Assembly (NCBI GenBank): GCA_021399445.1
Contig: JAJTUQ010000007.1
Coordinates: 558,001-622,000, forward strand
Source of the DNA: Xylogone sp. PMI_703
Lineage: Eukaryota; Ascomycota; Leotiomycetes
Length of the DNA stretch: 64,000 bases
Direction: 5' to 3'
This document shows, piece after piece, positions 1 through 10,695 of the stretch. Below the pieces are notes generated by a model. That model was not told the DNA's origin. It was given only the letters and a program-made list of their open reading frames with translations, and searched no databases. The position numbers were made by a program, and so were the translations under genes. The number at the start of each line of letters is the position of its first letter. Position 1 is the stretch's first letter.

Positions 1-539
1 AGAAGTTCTTCTTCATCCAGCTCAAACTTTCTCTTCTCTCCCCTTTTGCCTCCCTTCACATCCTCCTCCACAAGAACCTTGCCATCCTCTCTGCCGATTA
101 TCTTCGTCCCAGAAGAATTCGCGCCAATCTTCGCATCTAAACCCATCTGTACCAATTCGAATTCCTTCACGGCTCTCTCCTTGGCTTCCTCCTCTTGCCG
201 GTATCTCTCCTCTTCGGCTTCCCGCGCTTCTTTCTCCCTAGCCTTCTCAAGCCTTTTGATTTCTTTCTTCTGAGCAAGAATATCGCTCAGGGCACATTCC
301 CTGCAGAAGATATCACCGTGAGAACATGATACTGGGGTCCTTGCGGGAAGGAGACAGAGTCGACAGGACGCGAATGGTAGAAATGATTCTCTTGAAAGTC
401 TGGCGCTGGTGGTGTTCCAAGCGGCTTTTGCTTGTTCTCTCTCATGGGATGTGAATACCGCCCGAGATGTGTTGCGCTTGCCTGCGATTATGAGTATAAG
501 TCCAGTTAGTAGAAAGAGTAGGAACTTACTATGAGACAT
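1..539 (-). CDS. NOSIP-type RING/U-box protein, N-terminal part
   Basis: The gene starts at 539 and runs off the left edge, so only about the first 160 residues are visible. Exon 1 (530-539) encodes MSH plus one base; a 48-nt intron (482-529, GTAAGT...CAG, CTAAC branch) joins to exon 2 (481 down to 1). The N-terminus MSHSKRNTSRAVFTSHE, followed by a Cys-rich part with CRLC and CSHGDIFCREC and then a Lys/Glu-rich helix beginning ILAQKKEIKRLE, matches the nitric-oxide-synthase-interacting protein (NOSIP) family. NOSIP proteins are nuclear, spliceosome-associated E3 ligases with a split U-box; in this family the second half of the U-box lies further downstream, here outside the window. The divergent neighbour starts about 1 kb away. 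Confidence 0.8.
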   Translation of the reverse strand, partial: MSHSKFLLFLLTGLILIIAGKRNTSRAVFTSHEREQAKAAWNTTSARLSRESFLPFASCRLCLLPARTPVSCSHGDIFCRECALSDILAQKKEIKRLEKAREKEAREAEEERYRQEEEAKERAVKEFELVQMGLDAKIGANSSGTKIIGREDGKVLVEEDVKGGKRGEKRKFELDEEEL

Positions 540-1354
540 TGGTCAATATTAATGAAGTCTCTCAGTAGAAAGAAAATTGTGAGGAAAGGAGGGAGTACGT
601 CAACCAGACGGTCACTTGCGGTGAGCTCGTTGAAGTCTCGAGGCTCTGGAGAACTTTAGCTCTCAAGGAGATACTATCGACTCAAAGCTCGAATAAATAT
701 AATACGATTATCCACTCCGCAGAAGATACAAGATGCTTAGAGCACAGCGGAGCTCGATTTAATATAGGGATTCTCCTCAAGCGCGAAACATTTGTGGCAA
801 GGGAGGAAGTCTTCAGTGAAGGCGAGTACTCAGCCACGGAAATGCAAATTACGTCTACCCTAAAATCCCAAATATAGATGCCTTTCTATAAAGAATTACA
901 GGCGATCAACGTATTGACCTTTTCTTTTGAAAACATACACTCGTGAACTCAAACGCCGCGTCCATGAAGTTTATGATGTCGTTCAACTGTGGTCGGCTCT
1001 CGGATAAACTATCTCCCGTGTAATGCAGGAACCGAAAAGCCTTGCAGCCGTTGGCTTAACTAAATGCCTCTAAAGCCTGCGGGTTTTAGCAGGGGTAGTG
1101 AATCTAGTCTTCATAAAGCAGCAAAAGAGCATCTGGTACAGTCATTATTGAATGTATTTTGAGAGAATTAAGTATATGCTAATAATAAAATTGATGGTGA
1201 ATTGACAAAACTTCTGCATGTGAGTATACAATCAGATATAATTCGAACAGTGGTTGCCCTAATATTTAGCTACGGTCTGCCTGTCCCGAACAGAGCTCTC
1301 GACCGCTATTCACCATTACTTATTCACTACTTTGCAGTTACCTTGTGAGCTCCT
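540..1354. other. intergenic, divergent promoter region
   Basis: About 0.8 kb between the NOSIP-type gene (-) and the duplicated first-exon region (+). I see no open frame with splice support, no RNA gene and no repeat here. It must hold both promoters. Confidence 0.5.
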
Positions 1355-1727
1355 TTTATTTGGTCTATTTCCTGTAATACTTCAACAAATTACAAGATGC
1401 CTATCATCAACCTGATCGGGTATGTTACTTTGCACTAGCCATTCTACTGATATTGCCTAGATATCGAGCTGGTGTCTGCGTCTGAGATAAACTATGATCA
1501 GTACTTGCTATTGCAGGTCCTGATTTTGCAGTTCATTCAAGCTCGTTTGATTTGTCTTATTTTCTGTAACACATCAATACATTACATTTAAGATGCCTGA
1601 TATCACGACTCCTATTATGACGGGGTATGTTCCTTTGCACGGCTGTGACCCTACTGATACTTCCCATCTGGTTTTGCAACTTATTGGAACTCATTTGAAG
1701 GCCGCATACTAATAATATATCTTTCAG
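1355..1727 (+). repeat. tandem duplication carrying two alternative first exons
   Basis: Two diverged copies of a unit about 196 bp apart. Each has a T-rich leader containing TTTGCAGTT and a TCTATTTCCTGTAATAC-like stretch, then AAG-ATGCCT, a short exon, and a GTATGT donor followed by TTTGCAC. Copy 1 has its ATG at 1397 and donor at 1420; copy 2 has its ATG at 1593 and donor at 1625. The two exons are 23 and 32 nt long, so both leave phase 2 and either can join in frame to the exon at 1728. A third partial copy of the TTTTGCA(A/G)TT segment lies near 1673. Confidence 0.6.
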
Positions 1728-2432
1728 AGACATACACCAAAATATCAACGAGCTGAACCGAGTGATTGCACTAGGCGGACCCTACATTGATGGCTACAAA
1801 AGAGCTTTGCGATCCCTATTGAGGGAGAATGTTATCAATGAGTATGTTATCTTTCGGACCAGTCCAAGGGCTGATATTAACGCAACTCTGATTCTGGGTA
1901 CAGACCAGATATCGATCCCAGTCTAAAAAACCTTCCAGAGAAGGTAGCAAGCCGGATCAGGATGCTAGACAGTTACCTGGAAATACCCGAGTACGAAAAT
2001 TGTGCGTCTAGCATAGAGGCAGTCAAAAAGGCGTACAAAGACGGTTCCTTGGAGATAAGAGGGGGTTTCTGGACCATATGGGTTGGTGGCAAACAAAAGA
2101 CTGGATACATAAAGAGTCCCATAGAAATTGGCCCAAAACCATACGACCTCTTCTTCAAATGGTCAAGGGAAGAAGGAGGGAGTAGAGTGTTCATGGAGGA
2201 CCCTGTTCGTATATAGATCTTCTGTCTAGACTTACAGTGACTAACTGAGATATAGACAGAACCGCATTATCAAATAGGCATGTGGGAGGATCCTTCAACT
2301 TATAGAATTCCAAACAATGAGCCTAGGCGAGGCACGGAGACGTGGAGACGGGATCTACCTATCAGACCGTATGATGGAAACCACGTGATGCGTGCCTCAG
2401 CCTCGTGCGTCAGGTCTGGACGGGTAGACTAG
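1593..2432 (+). CDS. uncharacterised small fungal protein, four exons
   Basis: I do not recognise this protein. The proposed exons are 1593-1624, 1728-1841, 1904-2204 and 2256-2432, giving about 207 residues. All junctions keep one open frame across GTATGT...CAG, GTATGT...CAG and GTTCGT...TAG introns, the last with a good CTAAC branch point. The protein is hydrophilic, with Trp/Tyr-rich stretches such as GGFWTIWVGGKQK, and has no signal peptide or membrane segment. Skipping the last intron would end the protein at 2216 instead. An alternative first exon at 1397-1419 would change only the first 8-11 residues. Expression is not shown by the sequence; the main support is four exons remaining in phase. 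Confidence 0.55.
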
Positions 2433-2630
2433 CTACGACATCAGCATCCCTGCAGGGTTGTAATTAACAATTATGTTCCTCCACTAAATCTTTTCTCCAC
2501 AACTTCTCTTCCATAAAACTCCACTTCTTCCCCATGGCTTCAATCCCTCTTTCCCGTTTATTAAACCCTTCCCTCCCCGCTTGAACTTCCATCCCCGTGA
2601 ATCGAAAATTGAATCCTCAAAACGTCCCAA

Positions 2631-4072
2631 ATGCCGCCGCCCGAGGTCTCTGAGCACGAAAAAGGACCGGCAACGATGCCCTCGCTACCATGGCGGCTTA
2701 CTTCGTCGCTCGCAATGGGACTGACGGGGTCTGCCTCGAGGGCGTTTCTATACGGGTGCAATAAGATTGAAGTAATTGGACTAGAGAGGTTCTTGAAGGT
2801 TCTGGATCGGAGGAAAGATGTGGAAGGGCGGGAGAGGGGGTTGTTAACTGGTAATTAATAGCATTCTTACAATTTATTAGAGTTTCTTTTTTTTTCTTCC
2901 TTTTTATGTAAAATACAGAGCCGGGATAAGAGAGGCTGACCATATGGATTTCTTGTTAGTCTCGAATCATGTTAGTGTGTATGTTTAAGCAATTGAATAT
3001 AATTTTTTTCCTTTTCATTACGTCTTTCGAGACCGAGAGTTAATTGCGGCTCTTTTTTCTGCAGGTTGGATGATCCTGTGATGTGGGGTGTATTACCACT
3101 TAGATATGGATTCGATCCTTCGAATCATAGATGGAGCTTGGGCAGTTATGATATATGTTTCAAGAATAAGTAAGGGGTTTCTAAAATTACCAATTCAATA
3201 TATAGACTCAACCAGATTTGTTGATAGTTGAAACCAGGGCACTCTCCTCTTACTTCACGTTTGGCCAAGTCCTACCAACACACCGATCCATGTACTCCGA
3301 ATTTGGCGGCCTCTTCCAGCCTACCGTCACCCAAGCAATCCGCCTTCTCTCATCCCAGCCTTTCTTCCCTGCCGCGCGCCCTCCTCCCAAGGCATCAAGC
3401 CCCTCTCTATCGCCTTCCAGCCCCGATCTAACCGACCCCTTCAGCTCCTCCGCGCTCACCTACACTACAAACGGAGCCGACAGCTTCCCAGCTCCATCCG
3501 CCTACTCCTCCCGACGCTTCAGCTGGGTTCACATCTTCCCCGAAGGAAGGGTCCACCAACACCCGACGAAGTCCCTGCGGTACTTCAAATGGGGCATCTC
3601 GAGAGTAATCCTCGAGTCGGAGCCCATGCCGGAGATCATCCCAATCTTCATCGACGGCCACCAGGACGTCATGCCCGAGGACCGGAAGTGGCCTCGGTTC
3701 GTCCCGCGCGCGGGCAAGAAGATCATGATTGCGTTTGGCGAGAGCGTCGACACGGAGAGAATCTTCGGGGACTTGAGGCGGAAGTGGCAGGAGCTTGTGC
3801 GGGTGCAGAAGGAGGCGCTGAGGAAGGAGGGGTTGGCTGGTGATCTGGCGATGGGGGAGTTGACGGAGGAATTGAAGTACGGCCAGGCGGCGGTGGAGCT
3901 TCGGATCGAGGTTACGAAGAGGGTGAGGAACGAGGTTGTGAAGCTGAGGCGGAGCCTGGGGTATCCGGAGGAGGATCCAAAGGCTGGGTTAGTGGAAACG
4001 TGGGCTCAGGAGGGCATGACTGGTCGGAAGACTGGAAGGATGGAGGATGGAAGCTTGGTTGGGAAGACTTGA
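2631..4072 (+). CDS. TAZ1: tafazzin-type cardiolipin transacylase
   Basis: Exons 2631-2850, 2960-2978, 3065-3169 and 3238-4072 give 392 residues. Tafazzins move acyl chains between phospholipids and cardiolipin to remodel it in mitochondrial membranes. The acyltransferase H-x4-D motif is split by an intron and reads NHVSVLDD at about residues 76-83. It is followed by DPVMWG, the tafazzin-type stretch KALSSYFTFGQVLPTHR, and FPEGRVHQHP after a Pro/Ser-rich insert of roughly 60 residues that is longer than in the yeast protein. Exon 2 is only 19 nt. The C-terminal part is charged and helical. A downstream in-frame ATG could shorten the N-terminus by 15 residues. It converges with PDX2 at a 288-bp gap. 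Confidence 0.9.
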
Positions 4073-4360
4073 TATTGATATTTGGAACGTCCCTGATCAC
4101 GTGGATGGATATGTATATAAAGCTGCTGTACAACATGCGTGTGCGTTCGGATAGACGGGGCGGAAAGAGATGATAGACAAAACAAAAAGGGGCAAATCAT
4201 TTTTAGCCAATGAATAAGATAATGAGAGAATAGAACGCTTAGTTAACCCAACCCAAAGGGGATCTAATCTATTCTGAACCGAGCATTCGCCCTTATATCA
4301 CACATATTCATTATTTACATTATACCAATCCCAACTCAGACCCAAAACGAAAAAGAGCCA

Positions 4361-5487
4361 TCATCTCTCTTCCATGGATAATACCCTCCTCCTTTCCACA
4401 GCTTCAACAACCCTCCTAAGCCACCAAACATGAATCCTCGCATCGCCCGTCAACTCCGGATGAAAGCTCGTCCCAAACACATTCCCCTGCCTGACCGCAA
4501 CGATATCCCCCGCCTCGCGATCCAGCTTCTCCTTCACCACCGCATCCTGAATCGCCGCCGTCCTGCCCGGCAGCACGGCCATCACCTCGACAGGCTGGAT
4601 CTGCGCATTCACCTTATCCACGGCCTTCACCTCCTCGGAGATCTCGCGCGAAGGAGCAATCACCGTGCCGTCACGCTTGGCTTCAGCTTCCTGGGCGCCA
4701 TCAACTGTGGGAAGGAGCTTCTCTACGACGGGGGCCCGGATGAAGATGGCTTTGAAGGGGCTGGGAGGCTGCTGCTCTTCTTGCTCGCCGGCATGGTCGT
4801 CGGCTAGGAAGGGAAGGTCCAGATCGGCTTGGAAGCTCTCGATCTGGCGGCCGAAGTGGTTGCGGTTGACGCGGACGTCGAGGCCGCCAATGAGTTCCTG
4901 GCCGCCGGCCTTAGTCCTGTTGGCGGACTCGGAGAGCAGGATGAGGCCGGCGCAGGTGCCCCAGGTGGGGAGGCGCTGGACCCTGGGGGAGTCAGCATCT
5001 GGGGGAATAGTCTGGGGAGAATTGATGCAGGTGATTGATTGAATGTCTTGCACGTGCAGGAATGAATCACATTGAGAATGAAAAGATAGTTTCTTTTGTT
5101 TGTTTTATATAGAGAAAAGAAAGGAAAGAAATAGAGAAAACGGGATGAATCTTCTAAGACACAGTAGAACAGGAAAATATATACTCACTTGACAAAGTCC
5201 CTCAGAGGCTCCAGCATCCCCGAGCGCTGGGCCACGAGACTGATGGTGGTGCTCTCGCCGCCGGGGATGATGAGGGCATCACATGATGCGAGCTGGGTTG
5301 GCGTGCGGACTTCCAGGAAGTCGAAGTGGAAGGGTTGAGCAGTGGTGGTGGTAGTGGAAGGCGGCGGGGCGGAGAGGAGTTGGGCGGCGCGCTGCAGCAA
5401 CTGGATGTGCTCAATGAAGGCGCCCTGGAGAGCCAGCACACCGACCCGGATGCTGCTGGTGGTGCTGCTGTTGGGGCCCTGAGCCAT
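4361..5487 (-). CDS. PDX2: pyridoxal 5'-phosphate synthase glutaminase subunit (PdxT/SNO type)
   Basis: Exon 1 is 5189-5487 and exon 2 is 4361-4982, separated by a 206-nt intron that is long for this window; the product is 306 residues. It supplies ammonia from glutamine to the PDX1/SNZ synthase in the DXP-independent vitamin B6 pathway. The class I glutaminase features are visible: VGVLALQGAFIEH near the start, PGGEST at about 75-80, the nucleophile in WGTCAG (Cys110), and the His/Glu pair in SFHPELTGD (His274, Glu276). Compared with bacterial PdxT the protein is enlarged by a Ser/Thr-rich insert near residue 45 and a Gln/Glu-rich insert near residue 165. ATG 5487 is the first in-frame ATG. 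The partner PDX1 is not in the window. Confidence 0.92.
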
Positions 5488-6344
5488 GGATGTACGCACA
5501 GATGGACTGAGGTTGATGATAGAAATATAGACAATGCGTATGAGTATATGTATAAGTATTATATGTGCATATATACGAATGGATTATCACCCTCTAATAA
5601 GCGCTATGGCAGAATGACTCTTTTACCTTCTCTTTTCTGCGCCCTTTTGCCTTCCCCGCGGTCTTGCCCAGCCCACCATTGTAGGTTGCCCAGCGGAACA
5701 ATAACTTTTGGCCCCTCGCCTGCTGGATCCGGCTGCTGCAGAAAAAACTTACAGGCCCCACTCCCAACCGTTCCTCGGCAGTTCCCACACACTTTTTCCT
5801 CACTGCCCTCGCCCACTGCAGAGGCCATGTGCCCGCCCTCAAGCGCCCCCGATGTCTCAGGGAGAGCTGAGAGGGCAGGATCCAGTACAGTAGCAGCAGC
5901 AGTAGCAGTATCACCGTAGTAAGGAAGTACCGTAGCAGTAATAGCATGTGCTTGACACCCCTTACGTATATGGTGCAGCGGCCTGGCCCTGCCCACGAGG
6001 CAAGCACACTTTGCTCCCCAACCATTTCCCACTCCAACGTTCCCCAGCAGCGCACATTCTCTCTTGTTTGCTTCTCTCTTTTCGCCATATATGTCCTCGA
6101 CAGCTCCCTCCTGGAGAGGGCTTCCATAGGCACAGCTGAACCAGCAGGTAACTTTTTGTCTCTCTTTTCTTTCCCTTGAAAAAGACAGCTGGAAAGAAAA
6201 GAACCCTGCAAGAAATTTGAGAAGAGGAAGCGGGGTGGAACGGTCTAGCTATCTCGCTGGAAATTTGACAACAAGAGAAGGAATACAAGGGAAGGGAAAG
6301 TAGAAAGAGAAGGACACCGGAAAGAGACAAAAGAAGAGGCTGCA
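5488..6344. promoter_or_regulatory. divergent promoter, PDX2 / SLC1
   Basis: About 0.86 kb between two head-to-head genes. The SLC1 side has long C/T-rich tracts (about 5760-6080) and a purine-rich leader just before the ATG. Open frames here are low-complexity by-products of this composition; I assign no gene. Confidence 0.5.
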
Positions 6345-7316
6345 ATGTTCTCTCTCATCCTCCACTACTCCCTGCTGTCCACAGCCTGGTTCACCGTCGT
6401 GACCCTCGCCTTCTACATGCTCTCGCTGGTCTTCCCCATCTGCGGCTTCATCGCCCGCCTCCTGGCCTCCTACGCTGCCCTCATCATCTGCGCCTCCTAT
6501 GGAGCCTTCGTTTCCATCCTCCTGCGCCTGGCTGGCAATCCGCGCATCTCTCAATGGGCCACCGCCCGCGCCTTCAAGTGGGTGATGTGGCTCGTCACCG
6601 GCGTGACCTTCACCATCGAGGACCCAAAGAACTACCTCAACACCACGCGCCCGGCCGTCTTCATTGGGAACCACCAGACCGAGCTCGACGTGCTCATGCT
6701 GGGATGCATCTTCCCCAAGTACTGTAGCGTTACGGCCAAGAAGTCGCTGAAGCGCACGCCGTTTCTGGGCTGGTTCATGAGCTTGTCCGGATCCGTCTTT
6801 ATTGATCGCGCGAATAGCACGAGTGCTAGAAGCGCTATGGCCGGTGCTGCGGATGAGATGCAGAAGTATAATCAGAGTGTGTACATGTTTCCTGAGGGCA
6901 CGAGGAGTTACGCTGCGGAGCCTATGTTGTTGCCGTTTAAGAAGGGCGCTTTCCATTTAGCGGTCCAGGCAGGCGTGCCAATTGTGCCGGTGGTCGTTGC
7001 GAACTATTCTAATATCTTGTCTGTGAAGAAGATGAGGTTTAACTCTGGTTCTATCCCAGTTAAAGGTATTCCACTACATTCCTCCATTCCCTCAAAGCTT
7101 GTCTAGATGTAGAGAAGCATATGAAGAAGAACCAGGTTACTAACGTATTTGATAATAGTACTGAAACCAATTGAGACCAAAGGCCTGACAGCTGCGGATG
7201 TAGATGAGTTGACAAGGACCACACGAGAATTGATGCTCCAGGAGATTGTCTCCCTGACAGCCAAAGACAGAGGCCATCCGATTGCAATGCCGGTAGAATC
7301 TCCCAAGATGAAATAA
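6345..7316 (+). CDS. SLC1: 1-acyl-sn-glycerol-3-phosphate acyltransferase
   Basis: Exons 6345-7065 and 7159-7316 give 292 residues. The enzyme acylates lysophosphatidic acid to phosphatidic acid in the ER or lipid droplets. It opens with two hydrophobic segments (about 8-30 and 38-62), then has the PlsC motifs NHQTELD (His110, Asp115), the SGSVFIDR region near 148-155 and FPEGTRS at 182-188, followed by GVPIVPVV. The short second exon encodes the charged tail beginning VLKPIETKGLT, typical of the fungal family. Length and motif order fit SLC1/AGPAT well. It is the second PlsC-fold acyltransferase within 4 kb, tafazzin being the other, but the two are distant relatives rather than a recent duplication. 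Confidence 0.93.
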
Positions 7317-8136
7317 CCCTGGAACAAGACAAACCACACTTTCATCTTATATCGAAGAAACACGAACGGAATGACCAATGTCACGGCACAGGATAGAGTA
7401 GCTCCTCTTTTTAATTCTTGCTAGAGGAGAGATTACGGATAGCTCAAGAGGGAGAAGAAAAGGGAGGGAAAACGGGCGGACCGTTTTAGGGCATTTTGCA
7501 TGGCTGGAGTACTGGTGGTAGTATCTGAAGCATTATTTGTTCCACTCAGGAGAAGGAGAAAGGGGGGAAATGGGGAAATGGTTAAATTAAAAGATATCTT
7601 TTGGGAGAAGAGACGGGAGCCAGCGAGAAGATACCCATAGATTTTATTCCAGACATGCAATAATAAGGCTAAAGAACTTAGGTTTGGGAGTCCTAGAAGC
7701 CTACTAAAGTATGTTTTTGAGATACCATTTTTTTCTCTCCGTACATTAAGCCGCTTAGACTATCGTAGAGGTACGAAACAAAAGCGAGAGAAGTGTTTCC
7801 ATTGCCTAAAAGTAGACGCATTTTTGTGACACTATGTCTATTCTATACTGCACTGTAAAATGAACGAGTAATTCCATGTCTCTAATGTTTTGAATATTTG
7901 CAAAAACCCAGCGCATTTGAAAATCAGGGCTACCTAGGAAGAGGGATCTAGCAGTTCCCTCACTTTCTCACCATATGGTCGAAGTCTAGAAAAGCTCTCA
8001 TCTTAAAGGAGGGGCTTCTCTCAAAGGTTGAAATCCCCATCAACATCAACGTCAATGTCAATGCAATCTACCCCTTTCAACAAACCTTTCTCTCCTTCCC
8101 AAAGTCCTCCGGGATCAAAAAGAGAACGAGAAGTAT
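7317..8136. other. convergent intergenic region
   Basis: About 0.8 kb between the 3' ends of SLC1 (+) and the calycin-like gene (-). It contains T-rich and A-rich stretches suited to 3' ends but no gene that I can support. Confidence 0.4.
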
Positions 8137-8968
8137 TTACTCCCCCTGATAATCATAATACATCCTCACCCTCACAACCTCCTCCCCCTTACTAGCCCTC
8201 ACCCGTCTCGCATAATACCTCTTCCCCTCCACCTCCGCAAACCCCCAAATCTGCAACGCCGTCCACCCCCTCTCCTCATTAACCGCAACGCTCTGAATGA
8301 CCTTACCCTCATTCTCAGGCAACCACCCCTCCTTCAACCACCCATCCTCGATCTCCTCGCTGTCCAACGCAACAAACCGGCTCTTCCCCTTGATGTTCCC
8401 AAAAATGTGGTCCTCGTGCGCGCGCTCTGTCCAGTCGAGTGTGCGCAGCTCGGTTGTCCCCTTGATGCCGCCTGTGGCGGTCTGCTCGATGTCGATGTGG
8501 GTTGCGGAGGCGTCGTCGAGGTATTCTTTGATGGAGAGGGTTATGGTCGCGAAGGAGATGGCTTTGCGGGTTAGCCAGCCGACGCCTTGGAGGGCGAGGA
8601 CGGGGTCGACGTCGTCGGAGATGGATTTGTTCTGGGGGAGTCAAGTTAGCTTGGTTTGGCTTCTTCTTCTTTTAATATTTGGGATAATAGAGAGATGAAG
8701 AATGGGGATGCTGGTCTTCTCTCCATCTTCTCATTTTTCCAGACTATACGAAAATTCAATCCAGCTTGTACCACGTTGCGGTGGCCTAGTATAGAGTTGC
8801 CAGCCTCGTCGTGGAAGACATGATGCTGCCCCGCGATGACGATGACGCTTGCGATGTGAGGGGTCGCGCATGTCTCAGCAGTGAGAAACAAAAGGGAAAG
8901 ACCTATTGACTTACCAAGGCAAACTTGCCATTCAAGTTGGTAAGAGTGATTTCAGGTGGAGCGGCCAT
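8137..8968 (-). CDS. conserved fungal protein, possibly calycin (lipocalin-like) fold
   Basis: Exon 1 (8915-8968) and exon 2 (8137-8631), joined over a 283-nt phase-0 intron, give 182 residues. The start MAAPPEITLTNLNGKF is followed by LNKSISDDVDPVLALQGVGW and later by GGIKGTTELRTLDWTERAHED. The sequence is rich in alternating beta-type residues, lacks a signal peptide or membrane helix, and ends in DYQGE. Proteins with the pattern NLNGxF(x)LNKxxSDDxDxxLxLQGVGWLxRKAI are, from memory, widespread in ascomycetes and sometimes described as lipocalin/fatty-acid-binding-like. That fold is my inference. No function is known to me. Confidence 0.75.
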
Positions 8969-9763
8969 TGTGTCTTTGCTATATGCTATTGTCTGAGTTT
9001 GTTTGGGGTTGTTTTGAGGCTGTAGGTGTAGTGTGTGTGGAGTTTGTAGCTTTGGGTGGTGGGCGGTTCAGGTACAACAGAGTCCAATCAGTAATTATAT
9101 TCAATACGAACAACAAACACTGGACAATAAGTGAATAACTGATAGACAAGTATATTCACTCTCTGCTGCACAACGAGGAAGAAGACTCGGTTATATATGT
9201 GTACATTGGATGAGGTATTACCTGTGATTCTACTACCTCATACAGAGTACCATTTCATATTTTACGGTTCCATCCTATCGCATTTGACCTCTATCTCCAC
9301 CGGCCGTCATTTGCAGCTTCCAGTCTCGTCACAGTGGTGCAAAGCTGGTGAGGCTGGGCGCTGCAGGCACAGATAAGCCGAGGCCGCACGTGGATGGAGC
9401 AGGCGATCATGCTAGAAACGGAAAGACAAGAACTTTCTCTCCCATCGACTTCCTCTTCTGCATCGCTGTCCTGTCCTTCTTCGGAATGGGCTCCGAGCCT
9501 CTCGAGCCTCTCTTCGGAGTATCTTCAATCTCGTGAAAATTACAGTCGTCAATAGTTACTGTAATGTGGTTGGAGACCACACTGGGCTTCTTAGTTCGGA
9601 GAAATTGCGAAATTTGGGTTACATTGGCATACCCCTCATAGTAAGGCCAGCCTCGTCTATTTTCTATTGATAAATTGTATCATACATTCCCGTTCAACCG
9701 TTCCCTCAACTCCGAACCTTAAAAATCCTATATATCCAAATTATAGCACCCTAATTCCATTTC
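8969..9763. other. intergenic region upstream of the calycin-like gene
   Basis: About 0.8 kb holding the promoter of the gene on its left and the 3' end of the RNase T2 gene on its right. I see no supported gene or RNA. Confidence 0.4.
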
Positions 9764-10695
9764 TTACTTAGGCAGATACTTAATACCCCGACGCGGGCAG
9801 CTACCTTTCGGCCCAGCAGGATTCGTAGGCACAAACTCTCCAGTCTGCAGACTACCCTTGACATTGAACGTGTACCATGCCTGGTTCAGCGCTCCTCTCG
9901 AGCATCCAAGGACCACCTTGAAGCCAGTAACGCTCTGCAGTGCGTCTTCCAGTTCTTGGAGGGTATGTCTCCTGGTCTTGGAAGGATAGATACCTGCTGC
10001 CGCAAGAGCCTTGTAGGTATCCAGCCCCTTGAAAACCTCCACTGCACGAGTGAAAAAGTCGACAACCTCGTCACCAGAGTTATACAAATCAGCATAGCAG
10101 CTTGGGGATAAGGTGTTGATGCAGGTTCCATGCTTGTTCCACTCGTGTTGCCAGAAGTGCTCATTTGTACCGGAGTTTGGCAGCCAATATTTGTTCATAT
10201 AATCCAGCAGATCCTGTTGACCAGCTTCTGTGAGTACCTGGGTTATGCTATGGTATGTTGGGGCGGAATGGCAGTATTGCGGGTAGCTTCCGTCGCAGTT
10301 GTCGGGCCTGTGATGTGTTAGAGCCATACCCAGCATTACCCTCCGTATGTAGCAAACAAATGAAATAGGGGCATAATGATGGAGCAGTATCAGAGATATG
10401 GAAGGACGGGCTAGGAAACGAACCATAAGCCATGCAACGTCCAGCTATCTTCAGGTCCAATACTGGGATGAGTATCCCAGAACTGCGTCTGCAAGAGCTG
10501 GCCACCAGGATAGATAAAGCAGCAGCTATCTCCTCCATCGGTCACATTATGACATGAAATGGGACCATCTAGGGGGCAGGTAGGGGAGTTGCTGTAAGGT
10601 TCGTGATGGTTGTAGGACGATGCAGGGCTACCGGTGAGTGGTGTTTGGGTGAGCAAACCGCTGGCGAAGTTCAGGAGATTGCGGATGGAGGCCAT
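9764..10695 (-). CDS. RNase T2 family ribonuclease
   Basis: Exon 1 (10424-10695) and exon 2 (9764-10307) give 271 residues; the intron has the unusual donor GTTCGT and splits the Trp codon of the first active-site motif. Members cleave single-stranded RNA through 2',3'-cyclic phosphates and are secreted or vacuolar. Both catalytic motifs are intact: WTLHGLWP (His88) and HEWNKHGTC (His145, His150). About ten cysteines outside the leader fit the disulfide-rich fold. The N-terminus MASIRNLLNFASGLL is only weakly signal-peptide-like, so secretion is inferred from family and cysteines. The C-terminus lacks the long extension seen in yeast Rny1. Confidence 0.92.

Noticed and set aside
5594..6211. 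205-codon minus-strand frame in the PDX2/SLC1 gap
   Set aside because: Low-complexity Leu runs from C/T-rich promoter DNA; no splice sites or recognisable domain.
6249..6956. 235-codon minus-strand frame opposite SLC1
   Set aside because: It is the antisense of the well-supported SLC1 exon, has GC-rich third-position composition and no family resemblance.
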